DNA of 64,000 nucleotides from Maribacter sp. PR1. GTDB taxonomy: Bacteria; Bacteroidota; Bacteroidia; Flavobacteriales; Flavobacteriaceae. The position numbers and the translations under genes were made by a program. The notes below the pieces were generated by a model. The model had not been told where the DNA came from, searched no databases, and saw only the letters and a program-made list of their open reading frames with translations. Every line of letters begins with the position of its first letter. The stretch's first letter is position 1. Shown here piece by piece: positions 63,564 through 64,000 of this stretch. Location: assembly GCF_028464145.1 (NCBI RefSeq), contig NZ_JAQPCG010000002.1, forward strand, positions 558,001 to 622,000, written 5' to 3'.

Positions 63564-64000
63564 CCCTTTTTTTTCATTTTAGCACGGATTTCTTCAAGGC
63601 ATAGATTTCCCAGACTGCCTTCATGGGTATGGGAAATATCTCTTTTTGGAACGAAACTCCCTTCATTGATTTCCATCCCCATTTTTTTGTAGGCATCCCT
63701 AAATGGCATTCCATTTTGGACGAGCTCATTCAAGGTGTCAACACTATAGAGATAATCGTATTTCTCGTCCTCCAAAATGTTTTTGTTCACTCGAATTTCT
63801 TTTAAACTAAAGGTCAGTATTTCCAGACAAGCCTTCATATCCTGAATTGCGGGAACAATGATTTCCTTTACCAATTGTAAATCTCTGTGATAACCACTTG
63901 GTAAATTATTGATGACTAAAGTCAACTGGTTGGGTATGGATTGCAGTTTATTACACTTTCCTCTAACCAACTCAAATACATCGGGGTTTTTCTTATGTGG
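63560..64000 (-). CDS. argH: Argininosuccinate lyase, C-terminal part
   Basis: The last 146 residues of the lyase; the frame is open to the window edge and the start lies outside. The visible sequence begins HKKNPDVFELVRGKC, continues with the typical LPSGYHRDLQLVKE and ends with the C-terminal helices (MPFRDAYKKMG, HTHEGSLGNL). The enzyme cleaves argininosuccinate to arginine and fumarate in the last step of arginine synthesis. The catalytic SSxMPxKKNP loop is only partly in the window. Confidence 0.92.
   Translation of the reverse strand, partial: PHKKNPDVFELVRGKCNKLQSIPNQLTLVINNLPSGYHRDLQLVKEIIVPAIQDMKACLEILTFSLKEIRVNKNILEDEKYDYLYSVDTLNELVQNGMPFRDAYKKMGMEINEGSFVPKRDISHTHEGSLGNLCLEEIRAKMKKKG

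Noticed and set aside
1-64000. tRNA, rRNA, CRISPR arrays, insertion sequences or prophage genes
   Set aside because: Reading both strands gave no repeat-spacer pattern, transposase, integrase or recognisable stable RNA sequence.

Overview
The window is chromosomal DNA from a member of the Bacteroidetes, almost certainly a marine Flavobacteriaceae. The evidence is a SusC/SusD pair with a LacI-type regulator, GH65 and GH13 enzymes; many lipoproteins with Bacteroidetes-style lipoboxes; promoters of the TTG-N19-TAnnTTTG type; a mevalonate-pathway cluster; and VCBS/ASPIC-UnbV proteins. AT-rich composition and dense packing fit. I see no rRNA, tRNA, CRISPR array, insertion sequence or phage gene, so this looks like core plus niche-adaptation DNA rather than a mobile island.

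Layout. 1-2.1 kb: Fe-S/redox operon (Mrp ATPase tail, NifU-like scaffold, ferredoxin reductase, ferredoxin). 2.1-7.0 kb: an MsbA-like ABC exporter and a MacAB-like tripartite efflux operon. 7.25-10.1 kb: a penicillin-acylase-family lipoprotein and a secreted protein of unknown function. 10.2-14.2 kb: a four-gene operon (GntP permease, RidA, D-threonine-aldolase-like PLP enzyme, M19 dipeptidase) that reads as uptake and breakdown of D-amino-acid-containing compounds, with a Tat-like exported class V PLP enzyme diverging from it. 15.7-19 kb: acyltransferase, membrane-anchored AraC regulator and a phosphoesterase. 19.1-22.7 kb: a GAF protein and an HD-PycTM protein, convergent. 22.7-30 kb: a large lipoprotein combining phosphoesterase, kinase-like domain and beta-barrel, then a beta-propeller lipoprotein, a vanadium-haloperoxidase-like lipoprotein and an SRPBCC/GyrI-like protein. 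30-51 kb: three giant VCBS/ASPIC lipoproteins in tandem, a terminator, SusD, SusC (with an in-frame stop), LacI, beta-phosphoglucomutase, GH65 and GH13, that is, a maltose/alpha-glucan utilisation locus. 51-59.5 kb: GDPD, a BaiN/HI0933-type flavoprotein, DUF1697, TspO, the mevalonate genes, a UbiA prenyltransferase, a divergent pseudouridine synthase, a zinc peptidase and a 55-residue protein. 59.5-64 kb: a stand-alone copy of the kinase-like domain, an M1 peptidase, a YihY protein and the end of argH.

The most interesting signals are: (1) an apparently undescribed kinase-like domain (GDWDRH...DRDxAF) that occurs once fused between a phosphoesterase and an outer-membrane barrel and once as a single-pass membrane protein 33 kb away; (2) a TAA codon interrupting susC at codon 59 while the rest of the frame is intact; (3) four convergent gene pairs whose two stop codons overlap in the same TTAA tetranucleotide; and (4) an HD-PycTM protein whose stop overlaps that of a GAF protein. 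Functions are read from motifs and family knowledge only; no database search was possible.
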